Below are positions 1-6,818 of a DNA stretch of 26,067 nt, one piece after another. Under the pieces are notes generated by a model. That model did no database searches. It had not been told where the DNA came from and saw only the letters and a program-made list of their open reading frames with translations. Both the position numbers and the translations under genes were made by a program. The DNA comes from Helicobacteraceae bacterium (GTDB taxonomy: Bacteria; Campylobacterota; Campylobacteria; Campylobacterales; SZUA-545): assembly GCA_003250175.1 (NCBI GenBank), contig QKHD01000365.1, positions 1 to 26,067 of the forward strand, given 5' to 3'. Numbering within the stretch: the stretch's first letter is position 1; each line of letters begins with the position of its first letter.

Positions 1-639
1 CATGCCCTTTTTGCCGGCGTGGCGTTTGCCGTATTCGACGATCAGCCCGTGGAACCGGGCGTAGACGGTGACAAGATCGCCGTAACCCTCCCAGCCCAAG
101 ACCTCTTCCAGGTTAGCGTCGATCCCTTCTTGCAGCCAGTTTTGCACCTCGTCGTAATGTTCAAAGGTGTAGCCGAAGGCTTCCAAAAGGCGGACGGTGT
201 AGTTGTCCACTACCATCGCCTCGCGTCCGAGCATGTAGCAGAGAATCGAATCCGCACTCTCCGGACCGATCCCCTTTTGCCGCAGCAGCCAGTCGCGACT
301 GACGTTTTCCATGAAGCTCTCCAGCGAACCGAAATCCTCCAAAATATTGCGGCAAAGAAGGATCAGGCGTTGGGCTTTCTGATTATACAGTCCGCTGGGC
401 ACGATGGCGCTGGCCAGACGCCACTGTTCGGCGGCAAGGAGTTCATTAAGGCCCAGCATACCGAGCCGCTCCATGTGGCCGATGGACTCCTGCACCTTCT
501 CCCAGCGGCTCTGCTGGGTCAGCACCACTTCGACCAAAATCCGAAAGGGGTCGTCATCGGGCCACCAGCGGGGGTGGGTGCTCCAATCAAAAAGCTTAAG
601 TTTTTCCAGGGCGGAGAGCAGGGCGAAGCTGTCGTTCAT
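1..639 (-). CDS. magIII: MagIII-type 3-methyladenine DNA glycosylase (endonuclease III family), 3' end cut by window edge
   Basis: Base-excision repair glycosylase removing alkylated purines such as 3-methyladenine. 213 codons are visible with no stop; the Helicobacter enzyme is about 218 residues, so only a few C-terminal residues are missing. Seen: the LTQQSRWEKV helix near residues 40-49, a helix-hairpin-helix segment KGIGPESADSIL (about 122-133), then MVVDNYT with the presumed catalytic Asp145. The catalytic Lys of bifunctional endonuclease III and the C-terminal four-cysteine Fe-S cluster are not apparent, which favours the monofunctional MagIII type over Nth. The ATG at 639 overlaps the TGA of the upstream ymdB-like gene (ATGA), so translation is probably coupled. 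Family assignment is firm; exact substrate is inferred. Confidence 0.85.
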   Translation of the reverse strand, partial: MNDSFALLSALEKLKLFDWSTHPRWWPDDDPFRILVEVVLTQQSRWEKVQESIGHMERLGMLGLNELLAAEQWRLASAIVPSGLYNQKAQRLILLCRNILEDFGSLESFMENVSRDWLLRQKGIGPESADSILCYMLGREAMVVDNYTVRLLEAFGYTFEHYDEVQNWLQEGIDANLEEVLGWEGYGDLVTVYARFHGLIVEYGKRHAGKKGM

Positions 640-1445
640 AGGCGATAAGCCTGCAGGGTGGTCTGGGCAGGCTCCTTGTCATAGGCTTTGATTTTAAAGG
701 CGTCGGTGCAGACTCCGCTGTCAAGATCGGCGACAATGGCCTGAAAAATGGTGCGGCAGGTTTTGGGAATGTCGAAGCTCTTTTTAATGCCCGTGGTAAA
801 ACGGTAGAGGGGCGCGTTTTTCTCCACCCCGATCACCCCGTCAAAGCAGCCCGTCAGCCCCACGTCGGTGACGTAGCCCGTGCCCTGGTGAATAAGCAGG
901 TCGTCGGTGCCCACGTGGGTGTGGGTTCCGGCAATGAGGCTGACCTGACCCGCCAACAGGTGGAGCATGCCGTTTTTCTCGCTGGTCGTTTCGGCGTGGA
1001 AGTCGATGAAGATGTTGGTGATGCCCTCATTCCGGAGGCGTTCGACCTCGGCCTTGGCCATGTTGAAGGGGTTTTCCACCATGCCCATGGAGTAGTGCCC
1101 CAGCAGGTTGATGACGGCAAGCTTTTCGCCCTGGGCTTCCAGCACCAACGTGCCCCGGCCGGGGAGTCCTTGGGGGAAGTTGAGGGGGCGGAGAATGGGG
1201 TAGCGGTCAAAGAGGGCGGTGATCTCTTTTTTATCCCAGGAGTGGTTGCCGCCGGTAAAGCAGTCGATACCACACGCCGCCAGCTCCTGGGTCGATTTGG
1301 CCGTCATGCCGAACCCGTGGGAGAGGTTTTCGCCGTTGACGATCACCAGGTCAATCCCCAGGTCGGCACGGAGGCGGGGCAGGTGGTATTTGAGCGCCTC
1401 ACGGCCCGGTCGTCCCACCACGTCGCCCACAAAAAGAATACGCAC
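636..1445 (-). CDS. YmdB-family (TIGR00282) metallophosphoesterase / 2',3'-cNMP phosphodiesterase
   Basis: Dimetal phosphodiesterase of 269 residues, the usual family length. The metal ligands known from Bacillus YmdB are all visible: Asp8 (GDVVG), Glu39-Asn40 (NGEN), Asn67-His68 (GGNHSWD), His150 (FHAE) and His175/His177 (GTHTHV). Family members hydrolyse cyclic nucleotides or other phosphodiesters in the cytoplasm; the natural substrate here is unknown. The start is GTG at 1445, preceded at 5 nt by an AAGGGGG ribosome binding site; no ATG fits the conserved N-terminus. It is first in a two-gene unit with magIII, which it overlaps by 4 nt. Confidence 0.9.
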   Translation of the reverse strand: MRILFVGDVVGRPGREALKYHLPRLRADLGIDLVIVNGENLSHGFGMTAKSTQELAACGIDCFTGGNHSWDKKEITALFDRYPILRPLNFPQGLPGRGTLVLEAQGEKLAVINLLGHYSMGMVENPFNMAKAEVERLRNEGITNIFIDFHAETTSEKNGMLHLLAGQVSLIAGTHTHVGTDDLLIHQGTGYVTDVGLTGCFDGVIGVEKNAPLYRFTTGIKKSFDIPKTCRTIFQAIVADLDSGVCTDAFKIKAYDKEPAQTTLQAYRL

Positions 1446-1468
1446 GCCGGCCCCCTTGTTTTTGCGTA

Positions 1469-1474
1469 ATTATA
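1469..1474 (-). promoter_or_regulatory. -10 box (TATAAT) for the ymdB-magIII unit
   Basis: A perfect TATAAT on the minus strand, preceded by GTGC and placed 24 nt before the GTG start, in the short gap after the PepSY gene stop (1490). No convincing -35 hexamer is seen, as is common in Campylobacterota. The position suggests the repair genes have their own promoter rather than depending on the iron-regulated operon upstream. Confidence 0.6.
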
Positions 1475-1489
1475 GCACGGGGGACTAAA

Positions 1490-3040
1490 TCACTTTGCCT
1501 CGGCCGTCAATCTGCGCTGCCAGACGGAATGCAGGGCGTTGGCGGCCAGGCGTCTGGCGGTGAAATAGGCCAGAGCCGAAAAGCACAATCCAAAAAGCGC
1601 AGCGGCAAGATCAACCCCCAAGGCCGCGGCGGAACGGGGCGCCCAAAGCAGCTCCGGAAAGAGCGGAGCCAAAAGCGACTGCATCGGAACGGCAAAGCAG
1701 GCGAGCGCGATCAGCCCCAGCAGATCCACCGCCGCGTTCCCCGCCCCACGGTAAAAGCTCCAGGCGACGGCGGCGAGGAAGAGGGTGTAGTAGAGGGGAA
1801 AGTACCAATCCGTCACGCCCGACCCGCTCAGCCACTTGGTTGCGGCTAGAGCCACGGCGACACCCAGCACGCTGCCCAGCGTGACCCCGATGCTCAGTGA
1901 TGCCAAAGCGGCAACGTGGCGGTTGGGGGATTTTTTCTGTCGGGAGATGATCCAGAGCAGGTTGCCGCTGTAAAAGAGCACGGCACCCGCCAGACCCAAA
2001 ACGAAGTAGACCCAGCGGATCAGGTCACCCCCGAAGCTGCCGAAGTGCAGGGCAAAAAAGGTCCCCACCGTGGCGCCCCAGCCGCTTTCGCTTCCCGGAA
2101 GCATCTGCGCGTCCAGAACCGCTCCGGAGTAGGGGTCGATGATGGCAAACCCCTCCATGGCGCCACGCACCATGTAGCGAGGGTCGGTTCCGCCCATCCG
2201 GAGCATGGGGCGCTGACCGTCCAGTCCGCGGTAGAGCATGCGGGTGGGGGTAAACTCCGGAGCAAGCGCACGGACGTTTTCCAGTACGGTGGTCATGGAG
2301 GCCAGGGGCTTGGGCTGCGGCGGGGCAGCCGGGCGCGACTTGGCCTGGGGCGCTCGCTCGGGCATCACCACCTTGCCGAGAGCATCATAAAAAAGATCGT
2401 GAAAGGCAAAGACAATCACCGTCAAGGCGATGACAAAGTGAAAGGGGATCGACCCCAGACCCAGCAGAACGTGCACATCGAGCCAGCGGCGTTTTTCCCT
2501 TTTTTCGATCCGGAGGGCAAAGAGGTCGCGCCACCAGTTTTTCAGGATAATCACCACGCCGGAGACGAGGGCCAGAAAATAGAGCATGGAGGCGACCCCC
2601 ATGACATAGACCCCCAGATGGTCGTGGCCGTTTTCAAAACTTCCGGGGATTCCGGCGGTTTGGTGGAGCAGGTCGATCAGCTCCGCCAAACGGCTGGGCT
2701 CGGCCTGTGTGACCGCGATGGAGCCGTCCGGAGCGTAATCGGCGCGGAATGTTCCGTGGTCCCAGACCAGGGGGGCGACGGCGTTTTCCGTGGTGCGGAA
2801 ATCGACATTCAGCCCCTTGGCCGCATCGGGATAATGGGTAACGACGTGGGCGATGAGACGGTCCATATCCTGCAGGGAGAGGGGGGCGCTCTGGGGGGCC
2901 GGGGGTGTGGCCCAGCGGTCGATGGCGTCCTTAAACATGGTGAGGCTTCCGGCGTAAAAACCGATAAAGAGCACCAGTCCGGAGAGGATGCCCACCCAGG
3001 TGTGAAGGGTCAGGTAGCTGTACAGGGTTTGTGGTTTCAT
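1490..3040 (-). CDS. PepSY-associated TM helix protein (PiuB-like), iron-uptake accessory membrane protein
   Basis: A 516-residue inner-membrane protein. The first helix (about 13-35, starting after TLHTWVG) is the typical opening of PepSY_TM proteins. Further helices lie around 146-168 (VYVMGVASMLYFLALVSGVV), 195-220 (FHFVIALTVIVFAFHDLF) and 340-365, with a four-helix block after about residue 375. A PepSY-like periplasmic stretch lies between the first two helices. Such proteins are usually encoded with TonB siderophore receptors and are thought to help reduce or release iron at the inner membrane. It is last in a three-gene operon behind a Fur box. The ATG at 3040 has AAGGAG 5 nt upstream. 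No receptor gene is next to it here. Confidence 0.8.
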   Translation of the reverse strand: MKPQTLYSYLTLHTWVGILSGLVLFIGFYAGSLTMFKDAIDRWATPPAPQSAPLSLQDMDRLIAHVVTHYPDAAKGLNVDFRTTENAVAPLVWDHGTFRADYAPDGSIAVTQAEPSRLAELIDLLHQTAGIPGSFENGHDHLGVYVMGVASMLYFLALVSGVVIILKNWWRDLFALRIEKREKRRWLDVHVLLGLGSIPFHFVIALTVIVFAFHDLFYDALGKVVMPERAPQAKSRPAAPPQPKPLASMTTVLENVRALAPEFTPTRMLYRGLDGQRPMLRMGGTDPRYMVRGAMEGFAIIDPYSGAVLDAQMLPGSESGWGATVGTFFALHFGSFGGDLIRWVYFVLGLAGAVLFYSGNLLWIISRQKKSPNRHVAALASLSIGVTLGSVLGVAVALAATKWLSGSGVTDWYFPLYYTLFLAAVAWSFYRGAGNAAVDLLGLIALACFAVPMQSLLAPLFPELLWAPRSAAALGVDLAAALFGLCFSALAYFTARRLAANALHSVWQRRLTAEAK

Positions 3041-3049
3041 GAGGTCTCC

Positions 3050-3334
3050 TTAACCGACAACGCGGGTGAGCGTCAGCATGGCCAAGAGCACCAGGCTGGC
3101 GGGAAGATAGAGCTTGAGGGCTTTTGGGACACTCTCAAACACATAGACCGCCGACCAGATGGAGAGCCACAAGGGGGCGATCAGCCACATCACCAGCTGA
3201 ATCTTCACCGGGGCATCCGGAGCCTCCGGCGTCAGCCAGGCAAAGATACCGCTGAGAAAGAGTGCCATGGCAAAGCCCAGCACGATGCCGACAGCGCTCA
3301 GCCCCATCCAGGTGGCAAAGGATTTATTCGTCAT
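3050..3334 (-). CDS. small membrane protein, DUF3649-like, of the iron-regulated PepSY operon
   Basis: 94 residues with three hydrophobic segments (about 11-33, 45-65 and 74-92). Size, topology and position between a DUF3325-like gene and a PepSY gene match the DUF3649 proteins of TonB-dependent iron-uptake operons. That assignment rests mainly on context and pattern. It overlaps the upstream gene by 11 nt and ends 9 nt before the PepSY gene, so the three are almost certainly one transcript. Function is unknown; a role supporting PepSY-protein assembly or ferrisiderophore handling is inference. Confidence 0.65.
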   Translation of the reverse strand: MTNKSFATWMGLSAVGIVLGFAMALFLSGIFAWLTPEAPDAPVKIQLVMWLIAPLWLSIWSAVYVFESVPKALKLYLPASLVLLAMLTLTRVVG

Positions 3335-3593
3335 GGCTGCCTCCCGCTTGGCGCCACAGCCCCAAAAAAGGAAGCAGCATGAAAAAAAACATGAGCAGGG
3401 TCAGGGTGATAAAAAAAGCACTTTTCGGGGTATAAAAGCTGCTCCAGGCCCAAAGGGAGAGGGCCGCAAGCACGAGGGAAACCCAGCGGGCGGGGTGGGC
3501 GGACAGCGGGGCGCTGAGCCACCGCTGTTTCGGAAAGCTGAGGTAGAAAAAAATCGCCGATCCCAGCGTGGAAAAAAAGGCAAATACAAGCAC
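3324..3593 (-). CDS. small membrane protein, DUF3325-like, first gene of the iron-regulated operon
   Basis: 89 residues with three predicted helices: an N-terminal one (about 1-20, including a FYLSFPKQRW turn), a middle one (about 35-50) and a phenylalanine-rich one (about 57-80). DUF3325 proteins have this size, are followed by DUF3649 and PepSY proteins, and carry the early SFPKQ-like motif; I am fairly but not fully sure. The start is GTG at 3593: AAGGAG lies 5 nt upstream, while the ATG two bases earlier (3595) is in another frame that gives no plausible product. Confidence 0.65.
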   Translation of the reverse strand: MLVFAFFSTLGSAIFFYLSFPKQRWLSAPLSAHPARWVSLVLAALSLWAWSSFYTPKSAFFITLTLLMFFFMLLPFLGLWRQAGGSHDE

Positions 3594-3638
3594 ATAGACT
3601 CCTTAATTAAATAGGAATAAAAAGGGGGAGTCTAACAT

Positions 3639-3644
3639 ATAATA
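3639..3644 (-). promoter_or_regulatory. -10 box (TATTAT) of the PepSY operon
   Basis: TATTAT on the minus strand, 46 nt before the GTG start of the DUF3325-like gene and touching the downstream edge of the Fur box. Repressor binding there would block RNA polymerase. The assignment rests on position and AT-richness only. Confidence 0.4.
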
Positions 3645-3662
3645 ATTTTGATAATCATTATA
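3644..3662 (-). promoter_or_regulatory. Fur box
   Basis: Read on the plus strand this 19-mer is aatttt-gataat-c-attata. Against the classical 19-bp Fur consensus (three GATAAT-type hexamers, the last inverted) I count about 15 matches, with the central GATAAT perfect. It lies just upstream of, and overlaps, the TATTAT box of the DUF3325-DUF3649-PepSY operon, so iron-dependent repression of that operon is expected. The fur gene itself is in this window at 17153-17608. Confidence 0.7.
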
Positions 3663-3701
3663 GATATTGAAGCAGATTGTGGAAAAAATCTTTCTGCAAG
3701 A

Positions 3702-3713
3702 GGGTTTAAACCC
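3702..3713. repeat. 12-bp perfect palindrome GGGTTTAAACCC upstream of hpf
   Basis: A perfect palindrome about 24 nt upstream of the putative hpf -10 box, so at or just above the -35 region. It may be an operator; no known regulator is assigned. Confidence 0.35.
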
Positions 3714-3736
3714 CTTCCCAATTAATCTTTTGTGTG

Positions 3737-3743
3737 TAATAAT
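3737..3743 (+). promoter_or_regulatory. putative -10 box (TAATAAT) of hpf
   Basis: TAATAAT preceded by TGTGTG, 31 nt before the hpf ATG; the transcript leader would be about 25 nt. No clear -35 box is seen. Confidence 0.4.
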
Positions 3744-3774
3744 GCATAGTGTTACACCATTAAAGGAGCACAAT

Positions 3775-4308
3775 ATGAACACAAGTATTGTTAGCAGAAG
3801 AATCGAACTGACAGATCCCATCCGGGAGTATATTGAATCTGCCATGTCCCAACTCGACAAATATAATCTGGACATCATCGCCATCAAAGCGATCATTTCC
3901 GATGCCAAAAAGGAAAAGAAAGAAGCTTTTGAAATTGAATTCACTATTCAGCTCGCGGGCCGTGATACGGTTGTAATCAAACAGGTCGACAAAGACCTCT
4001 ACGCCGCTATCGACATCGCCATCGAACGGGCTAAAAAAGTCCTTCGCCGCTATAAGGAGAAGGTCAATAACAAAATCCACAGTCATACCAACGAAAAGAC
4101 TCCGGACAACGACATTCCCCAGCTTTATAGCGACGTCGAAGACGGCGAAATCGTGCCCAGCGCCCTGGACATCGACAAGCCCGTTGATGTCGAAGAGGCC
4201 CTGGAATTTATTAAAAAGGGCAACATGATGTTTGTCGTTTTTGACGACATGGACGGCAAACGCCGAACCCTCTACCGCCGTAAAGACGGCCGGTTCGGTC
4301 TCTATTAA
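3775..4308 (+). CDS. hpf: long-form ribosome hibernation-promoting factor (HPF/RaiA)
   Basis: 177 residues. The N-terminal S30AE/RaiA domain (about 1-100) starts with IVSRRIELTDPIREYIE and has the basic helix IERAKKVLRRYKEKV that faces the 30S decoding region. The C-terminal domain (about 125-177, SALDIDKPVDVEEAL to RRKDGRFGLY) is the dimerisation domain of long HPFs, which pair two 70S ribosomes into inactive 100S particles in stationary phase or stress. The frame is open further upstream to 3667, but the ATG at 3775 has AAAGGAG at 8 nt and begins exactly at the conserved domain. Divergent from the iron operon. Confidence 0.92.
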   Translation: MNTSIVSRRIELTDPIREYIESAMSQLDKYNLDIIAIKAIISDAKKEKKEAFEIEFTIQLAGRDTVVIKQVDKDLYAAIDIAIERAKKVLRRYKEKVNNKIHSHTNEKTPDNDIPQLYSDVEDGEIVPSALDIDKPVDVEEALEFIKKGNMMFVVFDDMDGKRRTLYRRKDGRFGLY

Positions 4309-4317
4309 TCCCTTCTT

Positions 4318-4335
4318 CCGCGCCTTCGGGTGCGG
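4318..4335 (+). promoter_or_regulatory. GC-rich hairpin with UUCG tetraloop between hpf and the DUF523 gene
   Basis: Stem CCGCGCC / GGTGCGG (seven pairs, one G-U) closed by the very stable C(UUCG)G loop. No U-run follows, so it is not a standard terminator. Its 3' arm reaches into the GGAG that would serve as ribosome binding site for the ATG at 4345. It may protect the hpf 3' end or limit translation of the next gene. Confidence 0.5.
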
Positions 4336-4344
4336 AGCCTTCCC

Positions 4345-4812
4345 ATGCATCAACCCCCACTTCTTATCAGCGCCTGCCTCCTTGGTGACAAGGTCAAATA
4401 TGACGGCGGCGACAATCGTCTCAGCATTGCCGATCTGAAACAGCTCTCTACCGTTGCGACCCTTTTTCCCGTATGTCCGGAGGTTTCCGGAGGGCTTGGT
4501 ACGCCCCGAATACCTGCGGAAATGCGGGACGGCCGGGTGATGAATGCGCAGGGCGAAGAGGTGACCGCCGCCTTTGAATCCGGAGCCGAAGCGGCCCTGG
4601 ATGTGGTGAAAGAGCACGGCATCAAGGCGGCACTCTTAAAGGAACGCAGCCCTTCGTGCGGGGTGCATGAAATCTACGACGGGAGCTTCAGCAAGAGCAA
4701 AATCGTGGGAAAAGGGGTGGCGGCTCTGGCCTTGGAAAGGGCAGGCGTACGGCTTTTTAATGAAAATGAAATCCCCGAATGTATAGAGTATCTACAACAA
4801 ATCAAGGAGTAA
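4345..4812 (+). CDS. DUF523 (YbbK-like) domain protein
   Basis: 155 residues from the ATG at 4345. The family pattern is clear: LLISACLLG with Cys11 and a YDGG turn near the N-terminus, FPVCPEVSGGLGTPR near 45-59, and KERSPSCG near the middle. The conserved cysteines suggest metal, cluster or thiol chemistry, but no activity has been established for DUF523 as far as I know. A GTG at 4330 in the same frame would add five residues; ATG is preferred because GGAG lies 7 nt upstream. It follows hpf by 36 nt and is followed closely by the small membrane protein gene. Confidence 0.85.
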   Translation: MHQPPLLISACLLGDKVKYDGGDNRLSIADLKQLSTVATLFPVCPEVSGGLGTPRIPAEMRDGRVMNAQGEEVTAAFESGAEAALDVVKEHGIKAALLKERSPSCGVHEIYDGSFSKSKIVGKGVAALALERAGVRLFNENEIPECIEYLQQIKE

Positions 4813-4815
4813 ATC

Positions 4816-5016
4816 ATGATCAAGTTTCTTATTCTCGTTATTATCGTTGCGGTGGGCGCCGCTTACTATATGGGCTTTTTTACCATGGACGACAGCCCCA
4901 AGGACATGATGGAAAAAGTCCAGAGCGCCGCATCGGAAAAACTGGACGGTATCGCGGACGACGCCAAGGAAAAACTCTCCGAGAAAATTGACGAAGCCAA
5001 AGAAGCGGTCAAGTAA
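4816..5016 (+). CDS. small membrane-anchored helical protein, unknown function
   Basis: 66 residues, not recognised as a named family. Residues 2-21 form one hydrophobic helix (IKFLILVIIVAVGAAYYMGF). The rest (about 29-66) is a charged, alanine/lysine/glutamate-rich amphipathic helix with repeated (K/D)xxxEK spacing, resembling YtxH- or LEA-like stress proteins. It has an AAGGAG site that includes the stop region of the DUF523 gene and starts 3 nt after it. It contains no TCCGGA copy. An envelope or stress role is only a guess. Confidence 0.7.
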   Translation: MIKFLILVIIVAVGAAYYMGFFTMDDSPKDMMEKVQSAASEKLDGIADDAKEKLSEKIDEAKEAVK

Positions 5017-5019
5017 GCG

Positions 5020-5715
5020 GTGGCGACGGTTCTTATTACCGGCGGCAACCGCGGCATCGGCCTGGAGGTCACCCGCCGTTTCGTAGCAAGGGGCGATCAG
5101 GTGGTCGTCGTGGCGCGAAACTTCGAAGGGTTTGCCTTGGCCGAACACCCGCAGGTGCGCTGCATCACGGCTGACCTGAGCGAAATCGACCGGCTTCCGG
5201 AGCTTATGGCCGCCATCGGCGCGGTGGACGTGCTGATCAACAACGCGGGCGTGATGTTTTCCATTCCTCCGGAGGCCTATACGGAGGAGAAAAAATCCCA
5301 GATGCTGCGCCTCAACCTCGAAGCCCCCGTGGCGCTGATGCAGTTGGCCATCGAAGGGATGAAAGCCAAGGGCGGCCGGATCGTCAACAACGCCTCTATC
5401 GCCGGACAGATCGGCCACCCCGATATCTGGTACGGCATGACCAAGGCGGCGCTCATTAACGCGACCAAGAGCTTTGCCAAGCTCTATGGCAAGAATGGCA
5501 TCATTATCAACGCCGTCGCCCCCAGCCCCGTGGAGACGGACATGCTCGAAGTCATTCCCAAGGCGCGGCGCGACGCCTTTTTGCAGACGGTCATCTCCGG
5601 ACGTTTCGCCAGGGCTGACGAAGTAGCCGACGCCATCTTCTGGCTGGCGACGGACGCTCCGGAATATATCAACGGTTCTACCATCGACCTGAACGATGGC
5701 TCGTTTCCCCGATAA
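5020..5715 (+). CDS. short-chain dehydrogenase/reductase (SDR), substrate unknown
   Basis: 231 residues, classical SDR. Dinucleotide-binding TGGNRGIG (7-14), NNAG (74-77), catalytic Ser126 (NNASIAG) and the Tyr138-x3-Lys142 pair (YGMTK) are all present, followed by NAVAPSPVETDM and a C-terminal NGSTIDLNDGS, so it should be an active NAD(P)H oxidoreductase. The overall build resembles FabG-type enzymes, but the N-terminal region is too generic to name a substrate. The start is GTG at 5020, 3 nt after the previous stop, with only a weak ribosome binding site, so coupling is likely. Confidence 0.85.
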   Translation: MATVLITGGNRGIGLEVTRRFVARGDQVVVVARNFEGFALAEHPQVRCITADLSEIDRLPELMAAIGAVDVLINNAGVMFSIPPEAYTEEKKSQMLRLNLEAPVALMQLAIEGMKAKGGRIVNNASIAGQIGHPDIWYGMTKAALINATKSFAKLYGKNGIIINAVAPSPVETDMLEVIPKARRDAFLQTVISGRFARADEVADAIFWLATDAPEYINGSTIDLNDGSFPR

Positions 5716-5716
5716 G

Positions 5717-6328
5717 ATGGCGACGATCATTCTTATGCGGCACGGCCGTGTCAAACTGACCATGCCGGAGCGTATTGCTTCGGCGGAGTTTCCCAAATGG
5801 GTCAAGGCCTATGATCATGCGGGTGTCTTTCCGGAGGCTCCGGAGGCGAGCCACCGGGCGCTTTTGGAGTCAGCCGGCGTGGTGTGCAGCGGGCTGACTC
5901 GCTCGGTGGTCTCCGCCCAGGTGTGCGGGATTACACCCCTGGGGCGTGAGAGCATCTTTAACGAAGCGAAAATCCCCTGGAAACGGATTCCGCTGGTTCG
6001 CCTGCGGCCCAAGACCTGGACGGGGCTCTTTCGGTTTTTCTGGTTTCTGGGCTTTCAAAATCACGCCGAATCCCTGACCCACGCCCGCCACCGCGCCAAG
6101 GTGGGGAGTGCCTATCTGGACAAACTGGCCAAGGAGAAGGGCAGCGTCACCCTGATCGGTCACGGCGTCATGAACCGTCTGCTTGCCTGGGAGCTTCGGC
6201 GCCTGGGATGGAAAGAGGTGCAAAAGCCGGGCCCCGAACACTGGGCTTATGGCGTTTACGAATACAAAGGAAAAAATAATGGGAAAACAATACCGCTACC
6301 TGAAAGAGATGGACCAGGCGTTCATTAA
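5717..6328 (+). CDS. histidine phosphatase (phosphoglycerate mutase-like) family protein
   Basis: 203 residues. MATIILMRHGR places the phospho-accepting His9 in the RHG motif. CSGLTRSVVSAQ is the second Arg-containing motif, and LIGHGVMNR carries the second active-site His. It is probably a small cytoplasmic phosphatase of the SixA/CobC-like branch, but with a basic middle region (KTWTGLFRFFWFLGFQ) that is not standard. The start could also be ATG at 5696, overlapping the SDR; 5717 is preferred because MRHG then sits at the usual distance from the N-terminus. Its 3' end overlaps the next gene by 50 nt, so the last about 16 residues are probably not conserved. Confidence 0.8.
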   Translation: MATIILMRHGRVKLTMPERIASAEFPKWVKAYDHAGVFPEAPEASHRALLESAGVVCSGLTRSVVSAQVCGITPLGRESIFNEAKIPWKRIPLVRLRPKTWTGLFRFFWFLGFQNHAESLTHARHRAKVGSAYLDKLAKEKGSVTLIGHGVMNRLLAWELRRLGWKEVQKPGPEHWAYGVYEYKGKNNGKTIPLPERDGPGVH

Positions 6329-6818
6329 AGAACAAAAACTCTTCTACATGGCCAGCTGCAGCGGCCAGGAGGTCAACCTCTCGCCCAAGGGCTACGACTC
6401 GATCCGGGTGATCGACCGCGAAACTCTGGTCTACATGGACTATCCCGGCAGCGGCAACCGCACCGCCCGCGACATTGCCGCCGGGGGCGACGTGACCGTG
6501 GTCTTTAACGCCTTCGAGGGCAAGCCAAAAATTCTGCGACTCTTTTGCAAAGGCGAGCTGATCAATCCGGAGCATCCGGAGTTTGGTACATTGGCCGCCG
6601 CCTTTAACGTGCCGCTGGTCTCCCTTCGGCGCCTCATTCGCCTGCATATTTACGCGGTGGAGTCGAGCTGCGGGATGTCGGTTCCCCGGATGCGTTACGA
6701 AGAAGACCGTAACGAGCTCAGGGACTGGGCCGTGAAAAAAGGAACAGACGGCTCTATCCACGAATACAACCGAGACCATGCGACCCCTCCGGATTTACAT
6801 CATCTAAAGGAAGAGTGA
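6279..6818 (+). CDS. pyridoxamine 5'-phosphate oxidase-like FMN-binding family protein
   Basis: 179 residues with the split-barrel FMN-binding pattern: FIKEQKLFYMASCSG, EVNLSPKGYDSIRVID, YMDYPGSGNRTARDI and VVFNAFEGKPKILRLFCKGE. This is the bacterial subgroup of about 180-210 residues with a C-terminal SCGMSVPRMRYEEDR segment. True PNPOx activity is not expected; it may bind a flavin or haem cofactor. The ATG at 6279 has AAGGA 7 nt upstream. The frame is open further upstream but that part lies inside the phosphatase gene. It ends in a TGATG overlap with phzF. Confidence 0.85.
   Translation: MGKQYRYLKEMDQAFIKEQKLFYMASCSGQEVNLSPKGYDSIRVIDRETLVYMDYPGSGNRTARDIAAGGDVTVVFNAFEGKPKILRLFCKGELINPEHPEFGTLAAAFNVPLVSLRRLIRLHIYAVESSCGMSVPRMRYEEDRNELRDWAVKKGTDGSIHEYNRDHATPPDLHHLKEE

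Noticed and set aside
1916..3382. 488-codon open frame on the plus strand opposite the PepSY operon
   Set aside because: Antisense shadow of three convincing membrane-protein genes; the translation is hydrophilic, G/H/Q-rich and has no recognisable domain or ribosome binding site.
3667..3774. 36-codon N-terminal extension of hpf
   Set aside because: The extension covers the promoter and palindrome region, is unlike HPF proteins, and the internal ATG at 3775 has a proper AAAGGAG site.
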